Positions 43,333 through 53,032 of a stretch of 64,000 nucleotides of DNA are shown in pieces (within the stretch, counting starts at the first letter, position 1; every line of letters begins with the position of its first letter). The position numbers were made by a program, and so were the translations under genes. The stretch is from the NCBI GenBank assembly GCA_965140405.1, contig OZ223208.1, positions 1,922,001-1,986,000 on the forward strand, in the 5' to 3' direction. This DNA comes from G963556115 sp963666605 (lineage in GTDB: Bacteria; Planctomycetota; SZUA-567). A model generated the notes under the pieces. That model did not search any database and had not been told where the DNA came from. It saw only the letters and a program-made list of their open reading frames with translations.

Positions 43333-46300
43333 AGAATGCTTTAAAATACCTGATTCTTGAGTTTGTATTTGCTGCTCTACTTTCTGGTAGTGCAATGGCA
43401 ACTATGGAGAATATATATACAGATGTTAGGTTTCAGTTATACAATAGTGACAATCAATTTACTGGTGAACTGATTACTGGTGAAGCAAATGCCAGTAAGT
43501 TAGATAGACGAGACCCACGGGTGGATTTAAAAAACGGGGTGGTGATCGAACTCTATGATACTGACTATACAGTTACAGGTGATAAAAAGCCTCCACTAAA
43601 AGTAAAAATTACCAGTGATAGTGGTGTCTTTATGCAAGCTCAGAATAAAGAGACAAAAGAACTCCAGCAGATTGTGATACTTGACGGTAATGTCGTCGTT
43701 ACTAGATATGCAAAGACCAAAGTTGTTGGAGGTGAGCAGGAAATAGACTCGGTTGTAAATTGCGACAAGGCAAAGTGGAACCATAATACTGGTATCTTGA
43801 ACGGATATGGCCTGGTCTCTATGAAGCGAGCTGACAATACTATTATGCTCAGTGGAAAAGGTATGGTCTATGAAGTAAATCCAGAGGAGCAAATCGAGTT
43901 TTCTTTAGATGATGAAAATCAAGAGCTTCGCGGAGTACTTGAAATAACCAGTGATGTTGAGCTTGTTGTAAATCAGAAGAACTCTTCAGGAAGAATTGAC
44001 AAAAACAATAGAGTTAAAGTAAACTGCGCAGGAACTGGTCGTTATGATTTTGATAATACTGAGATGTATTTCTCTGATGATGTACGGGTAGTAAGAGCGA
44101 ATATGCTGATTAAATCAGACTTTCTCAAAGTGGTGCTCTCTAAAAATGAGGGAAGAAGAAAGTTTGAGGAAATGGTTGCTTGGTGTACCGATGATAGAGT
44201 TGTAGATATTACAGGTAGTGGAGACCCTAGAAATCTTGAAAGTAAGATTGGTAGCTGGAAGGCTAGTGCAGAGTATGCTAGGTATATTGAGAGTACCGGT
44301 GAGATGCTACTTACTGACGAGAGAGAAGGCATGTTGCCACTTGCTCAGATGGATGATGTGATTATTCAAGACAATACTATTAGCTTTTATGTGAAGGAAG
44401 AGAGATTTTACGCTACAGGCACTGATGGTGTAGCGAGGTTGAAGGCGGCTCTTGATGATTATGATAGCGATGCTGAAGGGCAAGACGCTACAGAGACAGT
44501 TGTATATTTTAATGAGAATTTACTCTTTGACCAGATTAAAAGTGTTGCACAGTTTACAGGAGAAGTAAGACTGGTTAGCTCAGGAATGGAGCTAGATACT
44601 GATAGATTACTTATTGATTTTGTAAGTGATGCTATGGGTGATAGTAAAGCTTCCAGCGTTAAAAAAGCAACTGCTTTAGGTAATGTCAAGCTCTTGTATC
44701 AATCCAAAAATGCTACTTGTGAGAAACTTGAAATTACTCCAAACTTGCAGGATAGGAGTAGTCCGGATAAAAAGGGCAGGTTGCTTCTTGATAATTTTGT
44801 GCTTTCTGGAACGCCACTTCCTGAGATAGAAATTTCAAATGGTGGTTTCTTCCAAGCTAAAAAAATATCAATAAATAGATATAAGATTCTATCTACCGGT
44901 GAAAGAACGGTATATATTAATGCAACAGGGCCAGGGTCGGGATCTATTGGTACTACTAATATCGCACCAAACGAGACAGTTGAAGGACTTTCGACTATTA
45001 TAAGATTTTCAAAGAAGATGCTCTACGATGAGATGGATGATAGAGTTGATCTCTATGGTGAGGTAACAGCAAGTAATAATGATCAGGTGCTTAGTAGTGA
45101 TAGGTTACTTATAACCCTTTCTAATATTGCTGGTTCTAACAGCAAGGATGGTGGCAATAAAGAGATTACGAGGCTTACTGCTGTAGGTAATGCGAATATG
45201 CACTGGGGAACACAGCACTGTGAAGCCGACAAAGTCGATAGGCAGATAAAGAAGAACGGTAAGGGGCAGGTCATACTTGTAGGTACCAAGACAAGGCATG
45301 CTAAGATTTGGGAAGAGAGCGGTGCAGCTTTTCAGGGACCTTGGATAAAAGCTGCAGATGATGGTAGTTGGATCTATTCCAGTGGTGGCGGCGAGCTGAG
45401 TATGCTTGACAGAGAGACCAACGAGAAGGCTATGGTTATTTATTCTGGTGATGCTTATTACAGTACCAAAGGTAAGACTAGTCAAGCGATATTTAGTGAT
45501 AATGTAATACTAAGACGTGGTAATATGAAGGTTACTGGTGATAAGATGAAGGCCGAGTTGGTCTCAACTCAAGATGGTGGTGATTTAGCAATAGCTGAAA
45601 ATGCTGAAGAGGCTGGTGTGCCGACTGCAACTCTCCCAAAACGTCTAAAGCGTGTTACTATTGAGGGAAATGTTATTGTTCGTCAAGGTATGAGAGTGGC
45701 ATTTGGTAATAAAGGGCAGGTGGATATAGGCGATAAGGGTGACTTGATGCTTCTTGCTGGTACTGAAGACGTTCCTGCTGAGGTAAATGACAATAATGGA
45801 TTCAGCCTTTTTGCTCCCAGAATTATGATCAAAGAGAGTGCTGGAATTGTAACTGCAAGTGGTCCAGGTGAAGTCAAAATTGTTGGAAGTGGTGCGGTCG
45901 AGAACGCTGGAGTTGATCCAATGCTGGTTGATGCTAGTGGTGGGACGTATAGATTGTTCTACAATGGAAAGATTTTATATAATCAGTTACTCAATAAGAT
46001 AAGATTTGAAAAAGATGTTAGAATGGTGCAGGATACCCTTAGAGGTAGATGTGACCTACTTACTGTATACTTGAACAAAGCTCCTGAAGGGCTAGATGGT
46101 ACTAAAGACACTGGTGAACCTATAAAGGTTGAAAATATTGAGACCTATGGTAATGTGAGATTTGAAAGTTATCCTTCAGCATTTGAAGGGCGTGATCCGA
46201 CAAATCTTCCTGGACGTACTGTATTTACTAGGAGTGAGGAAGCACACTATGATGCAAAGCATAATGTGATACTCCTTACCGGAAAAAATAGACCCGCAGA

Positions 46301-46463
46301 GGTCTTGTTTCAAGAGCTTGGTAATGGTAATAGGATGAGGTATTTGCAGAAGGCTGATAGGATTTGGTATAACACCCTGACAAAAGAGATCAAGGTTACT
46401 GGTAGTAACCAGCAGAGTATGCCGTTGTCTCCTACTGGACCACTCCGTTTCCCAGATAATTAA
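43329..46463 (+). CDS. Large OstA/LptA-like periplasmic protein, probable LPS-transport component
   Basis: The protein has 1044 residues with a signal peptide ending near residue 24 (SGSAMA). The rest is beta-rich and made of repeating units of the form 'xxLxGNVxVxxxxxxxxxDxxxxxL' seen in LptA/OstA domains, for example VILDGNVVVTRYAKT, ATALGNVKLLY, TAVGNANMHWGTQHCEADKV, VTIEGNVIVRQGM and VTGDKMKAEL. LptA-like domains form the periplasmic bridge carrying LPS to the outer membrane. Fused repeats in one long protein, with no separate LptC or LptD visible, are unusual. The overlap with kdsC strongly supports an LPS role. It is not a typical LptD, as I see no clear barrel. Confidence 0.75.
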   Translation: MKNALKYLILEFVFAALLSGSAMATMENIYTDVRFQLYNSDNQFTGELITGEANASKLDRRDPRVDLKNGVVIELYDTDYTVTGDKKPPLKVKITSDSGVFMQAQNKETKELQQIVILDGNVVVTRYAKTKVVGGEQEIDSVVNCDKAKWNHNTGILNGYGLVSMKRADNTIMLSGKGMVYEVNPEEQIEFSLDDENQELRGVLEITSDVELVVNQKNSSGRIDKNNRVKVNCAGTGRYDFDNTEMYFSDDVRVVRANMLIKSDFLKVVLSKNEGRRKFEEMVAWCTDDRVVDITGSGDPRNLESKIGSWKASAEYARYIESTGEMLLTDEREGMLPLAQMDDVIIQDNTISFYVKEERFYATGTDGVARLKAALDDYDSDAEGQDATETVVYFNENLLFDQIKSVAQFTGEVRLVSSGMELDTDRLLIDFVSDAMGDSKASSVKKATALGNVKLLYQSKNATCEKLEITPNLQDRSSPDKKGRLLLDNFVLSGTPLPEIEISNGGFFQAKKISINRYKILSTGERTVYINATGPGSGSIGTTNIAPNETVEGLSTIIRFSKKMLYDEMDDRVDLYGEVTASNNDQVLSSDRLLITLSNIAGSNSKDGGNKEITRLTAVGNANMHWGTQHCEADKVDRQIKKNGKGQVILVGTKTRHAKIWEESGAAFQGPWIKAADDGSWIYSSGGGELSMLDRETNEKAMVIYSGDAYYSTKGKTSQAIFSDNVILRRGNMKVTGDKMKAELVSTQDGGDLAIAENAEEAGVPTATLPKRLKRVTIEGNVIVRQGMRVAFGNKGQVDIGDKGDLMLLAGTEDVPAEVNDNNGFSLFAPRIMIKESAGIVTASGPGEVKIVGSGAVENAGVDPMLVDASGGTYRLFYNGKILYNQLLNKIRFEKDVRMVQDTLRGRCDLLTVYLNKAPEGLDGTKDTGEPIKVENIETYGNVRFESYPSAFEGRDPTNLPGRTVFTRSEEAHYDAKHNVILLTGKNRPAEVLFQELGNGNRMRYLQKADRIWYNTLTKEIKVTGSNQQSMPLSPTGPLRFPDN

Positions 46464-46501
46464 GAATATTGTCTGAGTGCTGGTCTAAATAAGGACAGAG
46501 T

Positions 46502-47275
46502 ATGGACACCAAAGATGTTCTAGCTAGAGCTGAAAAGTTTTTTGAGAGTAACCAACCCGAGAAGGCGGGAGAGTTGCTCTTTTCTGCGTGGAATGAAGAT
46601 CCTGATAACTTTGATATTGCCAATGCTTATGCGTGTGCGTGTTTTTATAATAATAAGATAGATGAGGCAATTATTGTTTTTAATACTCTTATTGAACAAC
46701 GTCCTAATGATGCGCAGATTTTGAATAATTTTGGTTATCTGCTTATGAGTGTTGATAAACTCAAAGAAGCCATAAATTGCTTTAGGGATGCGATAACTGC
46801 TGAGCCGCATGATGCTGAGATACATGTAAATCTAGGTATTGCATTGAGTCGTAAAGGGGCATATGACCTTGCGCAAGATATATTCCTTGAGGTGATAGAG
46901 CTTGCCCCTGAAATGTCTTTGGCTCATAATAATCTGGGTGTGATATATAATAGACTTGGAGAGTGTGATAAGGCTGCTAAATCATTCAAGCGGGCGCTTG
47001 AAATCAACCCGTCAGATTCTAGTGCAGCTAATAATATTGGCTGTATTGAAAGAAATGAAGGTAGACTCGAAGTTGCTGTAGAGTACTTTATTCAAGCTTT
47101 AGAGCACGATGAACACAATGATGCCGTAAGAAGAAATCTGGCATTTACACTTGCTAATCTTGGCGATAGTGAGGGGGCAAAAAATGAGTTCTCTAGGATT
47201 CTTAGTAGTGGTAGTGATAAGAAGATTGTGGAAGAGGCTCGTGATTGGCTTGCTACTAATGAGGCTACTGGGTGA
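46502..47275 (+). CDS. TPR-repeat protein
   Basis: This 257-residue protein has no signal peptide and consists almost entirely of tetratricopeptide repeats: about six or seven 34-residue units such as 'NDAQILNNFGYLLMSVDKLK' and AEIHVNLGIALSRKGAYDLAQ, and DSSAANNIGCIERNEGRLEVA. Such proteins scaffold complexes. It starts 38 bases after the OstA-like gene with AAGGACAG upstream, so it is probably the third gene of the kdsC transcript. Its partner is unknown. Confidence 0.82.
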   Translation: MDTKDVLARAEKFFESNQPEKAGELLFSAWNEDPDNFDIANAYACACFYNNKIDEAIIVFNTLIEQRPNDAQILNNFGYLLMSVDKLKEAINCFRDAITAEPHDAEIHVNLGIALSRKGAYDLAQDIFLEVIELAPEMSLAHNNLGVIYNRLGECDKAAKSFKRALEINPSDSSAANNIGCIERNEGRLEVAVEYFIQALEHDEHNDAVRRNLAFTLANLGDSEGAKNEFSRILSSGSDKKIVEEARDWLATNEATG

Positions 47276-47426
47276 AGTCCAGTTTGAAGTTACTATAATA
47301 CCTGCTTTGGATAATTCTGAATCGTAAGACTGCGTAATTTGGATCTGTCATACCTTTTGGGTAATGCATTTCGTCCCCCACTTTCCATATCATTTCTTTT
47401 GATTCATTGTCTTCTCGTACTTCCAT
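47265..47426 (-). pseudogene. Possible remnant of a pyridoxamine-phosphate-oxidase-like stress protein
   Basis: The 370-base gap between the TPR gene and recQ contains a 53-codon minus-strand ORF. Its product includes HYPKGMTDPNYAVLRFRII and YYSNF, which recalls the C-terminal PxGxxDPxxALL...aeyWdnf region of FMN-binding split-barrel general-stress proteins. The N-terminal part of such a protein is not readable upstream, and the ribosome site is poorly spaced. If the resemblance is right, this is the 3' end of a decayed gene; the remaining 47427-47645 holds nothing I can support. Confidence 0.35.
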
Positions 47427-47645
47427 AGTTCTTTTGAGATATTACTCCTCTAAAAAAAAGATTAATTCCCAAGTTCTTCCTATAGTCGCTCATTATCTTA
47501 GAAATTTATAATGAAAGAGGTGTGGGTTGGCAATATAGATGATATTGATATCATTATTATTGGAGATAATGTCTTCGTTTTGACTTGTTTTGGGATATCT
47601 CATGCAGTTATAATGTTTTTTCTGAATTCATTTCTATGTTAATTG

Positions 47646-49481
47646 TTATTTGTATGATTTTATCATGTCCATAAAGTCTTTACCGTAGGTTCGGAGTTTT
47701 ACATTGCCAACACCATTGATATTTAAAAACTCCTCATCGGTAGTAGGTTTTTCCGCAGCCATTTCAGCTAGGGTTGCTCTATTAAAGACAACATACTTTG
47801 GTACTTTATGCTTTTCGGCTAGTTCAGTATTGAGATCAGTTAGAGCCTTGAGTAGCTCTTTATCACCGTCGCTCAGGTTCTTGGTGATGCTATCCGCCTT
47901 GTTTTTTGCCCCAGCCTTACTGTTTATATTGTACTGGGATTTCTCTGCCTTCGCTTTCCTCTTAGGCATCTTTCTCGCCCAAAACTCAACTTCTTTCTTG
48001 AGTATTTGGTACGATTTTTGATTCAGCTTTACTGAGTTATATTGCTCAATATCTATTTCACAAAATCCAGCTACAGCGAGCTGCCTATAGAGATTCTTCC
48101 ACTCGCTAGAACTAAGTTCTTTGCCAATACCAAATGTACTCACTTGGTCGTGTCTGAACTGCTCTATTCGTTCATTTACCTTCCCTAGCAAAACATCAGC
48201 TAGGTAGGTCACACCGAAGCGCTCCCCAGTTCTATAGGCATTTGACAGTGCTTTTTGCGCAAGTACTGTTGCGTCAAAGGTCTCTGGTGGGGTTAGGCAG
48301 TTGTCACAGTTATTACAACCTTCATGCAGGATTTCGCCGAAGTATTTGAGTAGTACTATACGCCTACACTCGGCTGTTTCACAAAAGGCTAGTAACGAGT
48401 TGAGTTTTTCTATCGAGACACGTTTGAACTCTTCGCTACCTTCTCCTTGGGTAATAAAGCTCTTCTGTAGGATAATATCCTTCATCCCGTAGATCATCCA
48501 AGCGGTAGCTGGTTCGCCATCACGTCCAGCTCTACCAGTCTCCTGATAGTATGCTTCCATGCTTTTTGGGAGGTTGACATGGGCTACAAACCTGACGTCC
48601 GGTTTGTCAATTCCCATTCCGAAAGCAATTGTTGCCACTATTATCATCCCGTCAGATCTCTGAAACATTTCAAGTGCTTCCGATCTTTTTTTCACCGGTA
48701 AACCTGCATGGTATGCACTAGCATAAAAGCCTTTCTCATTTACAAAGTCGGTATAATCTTCGACCTCTTTCCTAGTAGAGCAGTATATTATGCCACTCTC
48801 ATCATTATGCTCATTGAGAAAATCTAATAACTGTTTCTTTGGATTGTCCCGTTCTTGGATATTGTAAGTAATATTAGGACGGTCAAAACCGCAGACAAAG
48901 ATGTCTGGATTTACTAGACCCAACTGTAAAATGATGTCTTGTTGGGTGGTAGGATCAGCTGTCGCTGTAAGGGCTACTGTAGGGATATTTGGGAAGGCCT
49001 TCTTTACAATATTTAGTTGTCGGTACTCTGGTCTGAAGTCGTGTCCCCATTGGCTAACACAGTGTGCTTCGTCAATTGCTAGAAGGTTTATCTTTCCACA
49101 CTTCAAGAACTCTATAGACTCTGGTTGAGTCAGTCTCTCAGGCGCCATATATAAAATATCAAGTGAACCGTCTATATACGAATCCTCGATATATAAACGT
49201 TCATCATAACTGAGTGTAGAGTTTAGATAAGCTGCTGAGACACCGTTCTCATGGAGTGCTGCCACCTGGTCTTCCATAAGTGCTATCAATGGACTGACTA
49301 CCAGCGCAGTTCCCTTCATAGCAATTGCAGGTAGTTGGAAGCACATAGATTTTCCACCACCTGTAGGCATTACAACTAGTGAATCATTACCGTTAATAAT
49401 TGAGGAAATTATGTGTTCTTGTTCAGATCTGAATGAATCGTATCCGAAGGTTGATTTTAAAATATCTTTGATATTCTTCAT
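47646..49481 (-). CDS. recQ: ATP-dependent DNA helicase RecQ
   Basis: RecQ unwinds recombination and replication intermediates. The 611-residue protein has motif I MPTGGGKSMCFQLP (about 38-51), DEAHCVSQWGHDFRPEY, TATADPTTQQDI, FDRPNITY, YCSTRKEVED, ATIAFGMGIDKPDVRFVAH and QETGRAGRDG. The zinc-binding region (CETAECRRIVLLKYFGE, then CNNCDNC), the winged-helix RQC domain and a C-terminal HRDC domain (about 530-605) are all present. It is complete and of normal length. It lies 43 bases after the hybrid response-regulator gene on the same strand. Confidence 0.95.
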   Translation of the reverse strand: MKNIKDILKSTFGYDSFRSEQEHIISSIINGNDSLVVMPTGGGKSMCFQLPAIAMKGTALVVSPLIALMEDQVAALHENGVSAAYLNSTLSYDERLYIEDSYIDGSLDILYMAPERLTQPESIEFLKCGKINLLAIDEAHCVSQWGHDFRPEYRQLNIVKKAFPNIPTVALTATADPTTQQDIILQLGLVNPDIFVCGFDRPNITYNIQERDNPKKQLLDFLNEHNDESGIIYCSTRKEVEDYTDFVNEKGFYASAYHAGLPVKKRSEALEMFQRSDGMIIVATIAFGMGIDKPDVRFVAHVNLPKSMEAYYQETGRAGRDGEPATAWMIYGMKDIILQKSFITQGEGSEEFKRVSIEKLNSLLAFCETAECRRIVLLKYFGEILHEGCNNCDNCLTPPETFDATVLAQKALSNAYRTGERFGVTYLADVLLGKVNERIEQFRHDQVSTFGIGKELSSSEWKNLYRQLAVAGFCEIDIEQYNSVKLNQKSYQILKKEVEFWARKMPKRKAKAEKSQYNINSKAGAKNKADSITKNLSDGDKELLKALTDLNTELAEKHKVPKYVVFNRATLAEMAAEKPTTDEEFLNINGVGNVKLRTYGKDFMDMIKSYK

Positions 49482-49524
49482 TATTTGAGAGTCTTAACCT
49501 CGGCTTGTCATTAAAAGTATTATA

Positions 49525-50673
49525 CTAATTTGGAGTTGTAAAGCTCCGAGTTGCTTGGCTAGAAATTACGTCATTCTCATGTGAATATCTTATAATAAAG
49601 CCCATTTTGATATCTTCATCGTGTACATTCATCTCAAGTATTAAAGCACCACCTAGCATTGAAATCAATTTGTGTGAAACTCTGAGTCCGAAGAATGTAC
49701 TAATATCTACAACTTCATTCCATTTAAAATTAGTACTTGAAAAATCAAGTATGCTATCAAATAGGTCAGGAAGAATATCTGAGGTGACACCTGCCTTGAT
49801 AGAAACTTCAAAACGAACACTTGTGTCTGTACTAATTAGATTTATCTGAGCAGGTGAGTCGGTCTTAGATACTTGAAAAGCTCCATATAAGATAGCTCTA
49901 AATACTTCCGAGATAAGTGTTTTATCTGTTTTTATAAAGATTTTTGAGAATATGTTATAGTTTATGTCAATTTGTTTTGACCTATAAATATTAACAAAAT
50001 GCAGTACCATCTCCTGTGCAACCTCAGAAATATCAGTACGTGATAAATGTGTATTGACTTGATGATTTTCGATATCACCCATTTCACAAATATTATCAAT
50101 AAGACGCTTTATTTTTTCAGTTCTAGCATTACATAGGTCTCTAATCGTTGCTGGTGGGAGTGATTTATCAGTAAGCATTTTGAGGTATGAATCGATCTCA
50201 TTAATGGGATCACGTAAATTTGTTGCAATCATATTAATAAGTGTGTCACGCTCTTTTAGGGCTTTATGTAGCTCAATGTTTGTTCTTTCCAGATCAAATT
50301 GGGTCTGTTTTAAACGGAAACCAGCTTTTATGCGTGCTAAAAGTTCTGGCATTTGGAATGGTTTAGCTATAAAGTCATCACCTTCAAGAGTAAATCCCTT
50401 GAGTAAGTCCGTACTTGCTGCCTTAGCTGTAAGAAAGATGATGTAGCTCGTATTTCCAGCCTCACGTAGTGCGTGAACCATATTGTAACCGTTCATATTA
50501 GGCATCATTACATCTACTAATATTATATTTGGCTTATATTCAAGGGCTTTTTTTACTCCGTCTTGACCATCTACAGCGGTCATGACTTCAAAACCCTTGT
50601 GGCTTAAAGCATTACCAACTAGCTGCCTCAAGCTCTCTTCATCATCGACTAATAAGATCTTCTTTAATTCCAC
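49525..50673 (-). CDS. Response regulator fused to a degenerate histidine-kinase module
   Basis: The GTG at 50673 is chosen because GGAG lies seven bases upstream; a TTG at 50709 would add 12 residues without a ribosome site. The protein has 382 residues. The receiver domain (1-120) is intact: acidic pair Asp10-Asp11, phosphoacceptor Asp54 in ILVDVMMPNMNG, Thr82 and Lys104. A coiled coil (about 122-148) leads to a HisKA-like helix hairpin whose H-box reads IATNLRDP (149-156), with Thr151 where His is expected. The following ATPase-like domain lacks a clear N-box and DxGxG motif. It probably receives phosphate but cannot autophosphorylate; the output is unclear. Confidence 0.78.
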   Translation of the reverse strand: MELKKILLVDDEESLRQLVGNALSHKGFEVMTAVDGQDGVKKALEYKPNIILVDVMMPNMNGYNMVHALREAGNTSYIIFLTAKAASTDLLKGFTLEGDDFIAKPFQMPELLARIKAGFRLKQTQFDLERTNIELHKALKERDTLINMIATNLRDPINEIDSYLKMLTDKSLPPATIRDLCNARTEKIKRLIDNICEMGDIENHQVNTHLSRTDISEVAQEMVLHFVNIYRSKQIDINYNIFSKIFIKTDKTLISEVFRAILYGAFQVSKTDSPAQINLISTDTSVRFEVSIKAGVTSDILPDLFDSILDFSSTNFKWNEVVDISTFFGLRVSHKLISMLGGALILEMNVHDEDIKMGFIIRYSHENDVISSQATRSFTTPN

Positions 50674-50709
50674 GTCTGGTCTCCGAAATATATTACTTAC
50701 AATCTTCAA

Positions 50710-51035
50710 AAAAGTCTAAATTATATTTAATATTAAGCGATTAACTGTCTTATGTTACTATAATGATTTAAACAGAATAATATACTATTAAATAATTATA
50801 TGCTGTATTGATTTATTTGCAATGAATCTTAAATATATATAATGCGAATTTATTTAAATAAAAATTATAAAAAACTATCATAAGGTAGCAGGAACTATCA
50901 CTTTTGTGGACATACAGTGTTGTAAGTTAGAAATAAAATTCTAAAATACGACTTATAATCTTGTGTATTATTGATGTTTTGCGAAAGATGTTTTGGTTGC
51001 GTGTATATTAAATTTTTAAAATTTATAACTGGAGG
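50710..51035. other. 326-base AT-rich divergent spacer before moxR
   Basis: This stretch lies between the divergent regulator and moxR genes. It holds no supportable ORF. A direct repeat GATGTTTTG occurs at 50973-50981 and 50987-50995. A possible promoter pair is TTGTAA and TAAAAT 16 bases apart around 50920-50950. No terminator is needed here because the genes diverge. Confidence 0.35.
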
Positions 51036-51044
51036 ATGTTACAT

Positions 51045-52034
51045 ATGGTGAGTGATATTAGGGAGATTACCAATACTGTCAAAGAGGAGGAGGCGATTCT
51101 TTATAAGATTAAGTCAGAAATAGCCAAAACCCTTGTTGGACAGGATTACTTGGTAGAGAGGCTATTAATGGCGATGCTCTGTAATAACCATGTCTTGATT
51201 GAGGGTGTCCCAGGGCTGGCAAAGACTTTGGCGGTTACAACCCTTGCTCAGACAATGCAGGCAACATTTAGTAGAATTCAGTTCACCCCTGATCTACTAC
51301 CTGCTGATGTTTTGGGTACACTTATTTATAATCCAAAGTCTGGTGAGTTTACGACCAAAAAAGGACCGATTTTTGCAAATATTGTACTAGCGGATGAGAT
51401 AAACAGAGCACCTGCCAAGGTACAGAGTGCGTTGCTTGAGGCGATGCAGGAGAAACAAGTAACTCTCGGAGACAGTACTTATACAATGAGCGACCCTTTT
51501 CTCGTACTAGCGACTCAAAATCCTATCGATCAAGAAGGGACTTATCCACTGCCTGAAGCTCAGGTGGATAGGTTTATGTTCAAACTTATCGTTACTTATC
51601 CAAGTATGTCTGACGAAAAAATTATTCTAAAACGCATGGCAACTACAGCTAAGAAAATTGAGGCTGAGGCTGTGATTACTCCTGAAGATATTATTCGTCT
51701 CAGATCTATTGTTGACCAGATATATATTGATGAAAAGGTTGAAGATTATATTGTGAATATTATTCAAGCAACTCGTAGTCCTGAAAAGTATGGTCTCGAT
51801 ATAGCTGATTACTTGCAGTATGGTGGTAGTCCTAGAGCTACAATATTCCTTGCTATGGCTGCTAGAGCCAATGCAATGCTCGCAGGTAGAGGGTATGTGA
51901 CGCCACAGGACGTCAAGAATGTTGCTATGGATGTTTTACGTCATAGGGTAGTTGTGACTTATGAAGCGGAAGCTGATGAAGTAAATAGTGAGCAGATAGT
52001 CGAGCAGATTGTAAATGCGGTTAAGGTTCCTTAG
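51045..52034 (+). CDS. moxR: MoxR-family AAA+ ATPase
   Basis: MoxR ATPases act as chaperones with von Willebrand factor A proteins. This protein has 329 residues from the ATG at 51045, nine bases after GGAGG; an ATG at 51036 lies directly against that site and is rejected. Walker A is GVPGLAKT (54-61), Walker B reaches ADEINRAPAKVQSALLEAMQE (116-136), and sensor-type ATQNPIDQEGTYPLPEAQVDRF follows. The lid domain ends in GGSPRATIFL and LRHRVVVTYEAEA. It heads an eight-gene unit (moxR, DUF58, lipoprotein, batA-E), a classic MoxR/Bat arrangement. Confidence 0.93.
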   Translation: MVSDIREITNTVKEEEAILYKIKSEIAKTLVGQDYLVERLLMAMLCNNHVLIEGVPGLAKTLAVTTLAQTMQATFSRIQFTPDLLPADVLGTLIYNPKSGEFTTKKGPIFANIVLADEINRAPAKVQSALLEAMQEKQVTLGDSTYTMSDPFLVLATQNPIDQEGTYPLPEAQVDRFMFKLIVTYPSMSDEKIILKRMATTAKKIEAEAVITPEDIIRLRSIVDQIYIDEKVEDYIVNIIQATRSPEKYGLDIADYLQYGGSPRATIFLAMAARANAMLAGRGYVTPQDVKNVAMDVLRHRVVVTYEAEADEVNSEQIVEQIVNAVKVP

Positions 52035-52089
52035 GCAGCTTTTACTATTTAATTTTTAATTGATCTATATCTGGATATGTGAGGTCAAA

Positions 52090-52974
52090 ATGATTGACAA
52101 AGAACTGATCAAGAAGGTTAGACTGATTCAGTTCCGTAGTTCGAGGGTTGTGAATGATGTTCTTGCTGGAGAGTATAAGAGTGTCTTCAAAGGCTCGGGT
52201 ATGGAGTTTGAAGAGGTCCGACGCTATGAACCAGGTGATGAGATACGTTCTATCGATTGGAACGTTACTGCTCGTATGGGTGAGCCATATATAAAAAGAT
52301 TTCGTGAAGAGAGGGATATGAGTGTGATGTTCCTCGTGGACACTTCTGCTTCAGGTGAGTATGGGAGTGCTGAGATTAGCAAGAATGATGTGGCTGCGCA
52401 GATCACAAGTCTCCTAGCATTCTCTGCTATCAAGAATAATGATAAAGTTGGTTTGCTAGCGTTTAGTGATAAAATAGAAAAGTATATTCCACCCAAAAAA
52501 GGTACACCACATGTACTCAGGTTGGTGAGCGATATTCTCAGCCTAGAGCCAGAGAATACTGGTACTGATATAGAAATGGCACTTGGATACTTGGCTAAGG
52601 TATGTAAGAAGAAGAGTCTGATATTTCTTATTTCAGACTTTATTGATTCTGGGTATGAAAAGGCACTCAAAGTAATTGAAAGAAAACATGATGTGGTTGC
52701 GATATCGGTAAAAGATGAACAGGAGATAGAACTCCCTTCGTGTGGACTTGTAAGAATGGTAGATGCTGAGTCTGGAGAGGTCTTTATGCTGGATACATCT
52801 AGTGCTAGTCTAAGAAAAGAGTTTGGTCGGCTTGCTGCTGCTGAAGGTGATGCACTCAACAAATCACTCAAGTCTATGGGGATAGATCATGTAAGTGTTA
52901 AGGCAGGGAGTGACTATATCCCTCAACTGGTAAAGTTCTTTAAAATTCGTGAAAGGCGTAAGGCTATCGGCTAG
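52090..52974 (+). CDS. DUF58-domain protein of the MoxR/Bat operon
   Basis: This 294-residue protein has the DUF58 signature YEPGDEIRSIDWNVTARMGEPYIKRF (about 54-79), directly followed by a VWA-like domain with MFLVDTSASGEYG, in which DTSAS fits a metal-ion-dependent adhesion motif. DUF58 proteins are the usual second gene of MoxR operons, probably MoxR clients. The ATG at 52090 is chosen because GAGG lies 5 bases upstream and the shorter N-terminus IDKELIKKVRLIQF is the family form; a longer reading from 52060 adds ten unlikely residues. Confidence 0.9.
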   Translation: MIDKELIKKVRLIQFRSSRVVNDVLAGEYKSVFKGSGMEFEEVRRYEPGDEIRSIDWNVTARMGEPYIKRFREERDMSVMFLVDTSASGEYGSAEISKNDVAAQITSLLAFSAIKNNDKVGLLAFSDKIEKYIPPKKGTPHVLRLVSDILSLEPENTGTDIEMALGYLAKVCKKKSLIFLISDFIDSGYEKALKVIERKHDVVAISVKDEQEIELPSCGLVRMVDAESGEVFMLDTSSASLRKEFGRLAAAEGDALNKSLKSMGIDHVSVKAGSDYIPQLVKFFKIRERRKAIG

Positions 52975-53032
52975 CGGCACTCTTTTTGAGGTAAATTTTA
53001 TCCTGTATTCTATTCTGTTATAGAGGAATGGT

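Noticed and set aside
51036..51044. moxR start at the ATG 51036
   Set aside because: That ATG abuts the GGAGG site, leaving no spacing; the ATG at 51045 is correctly spaced.
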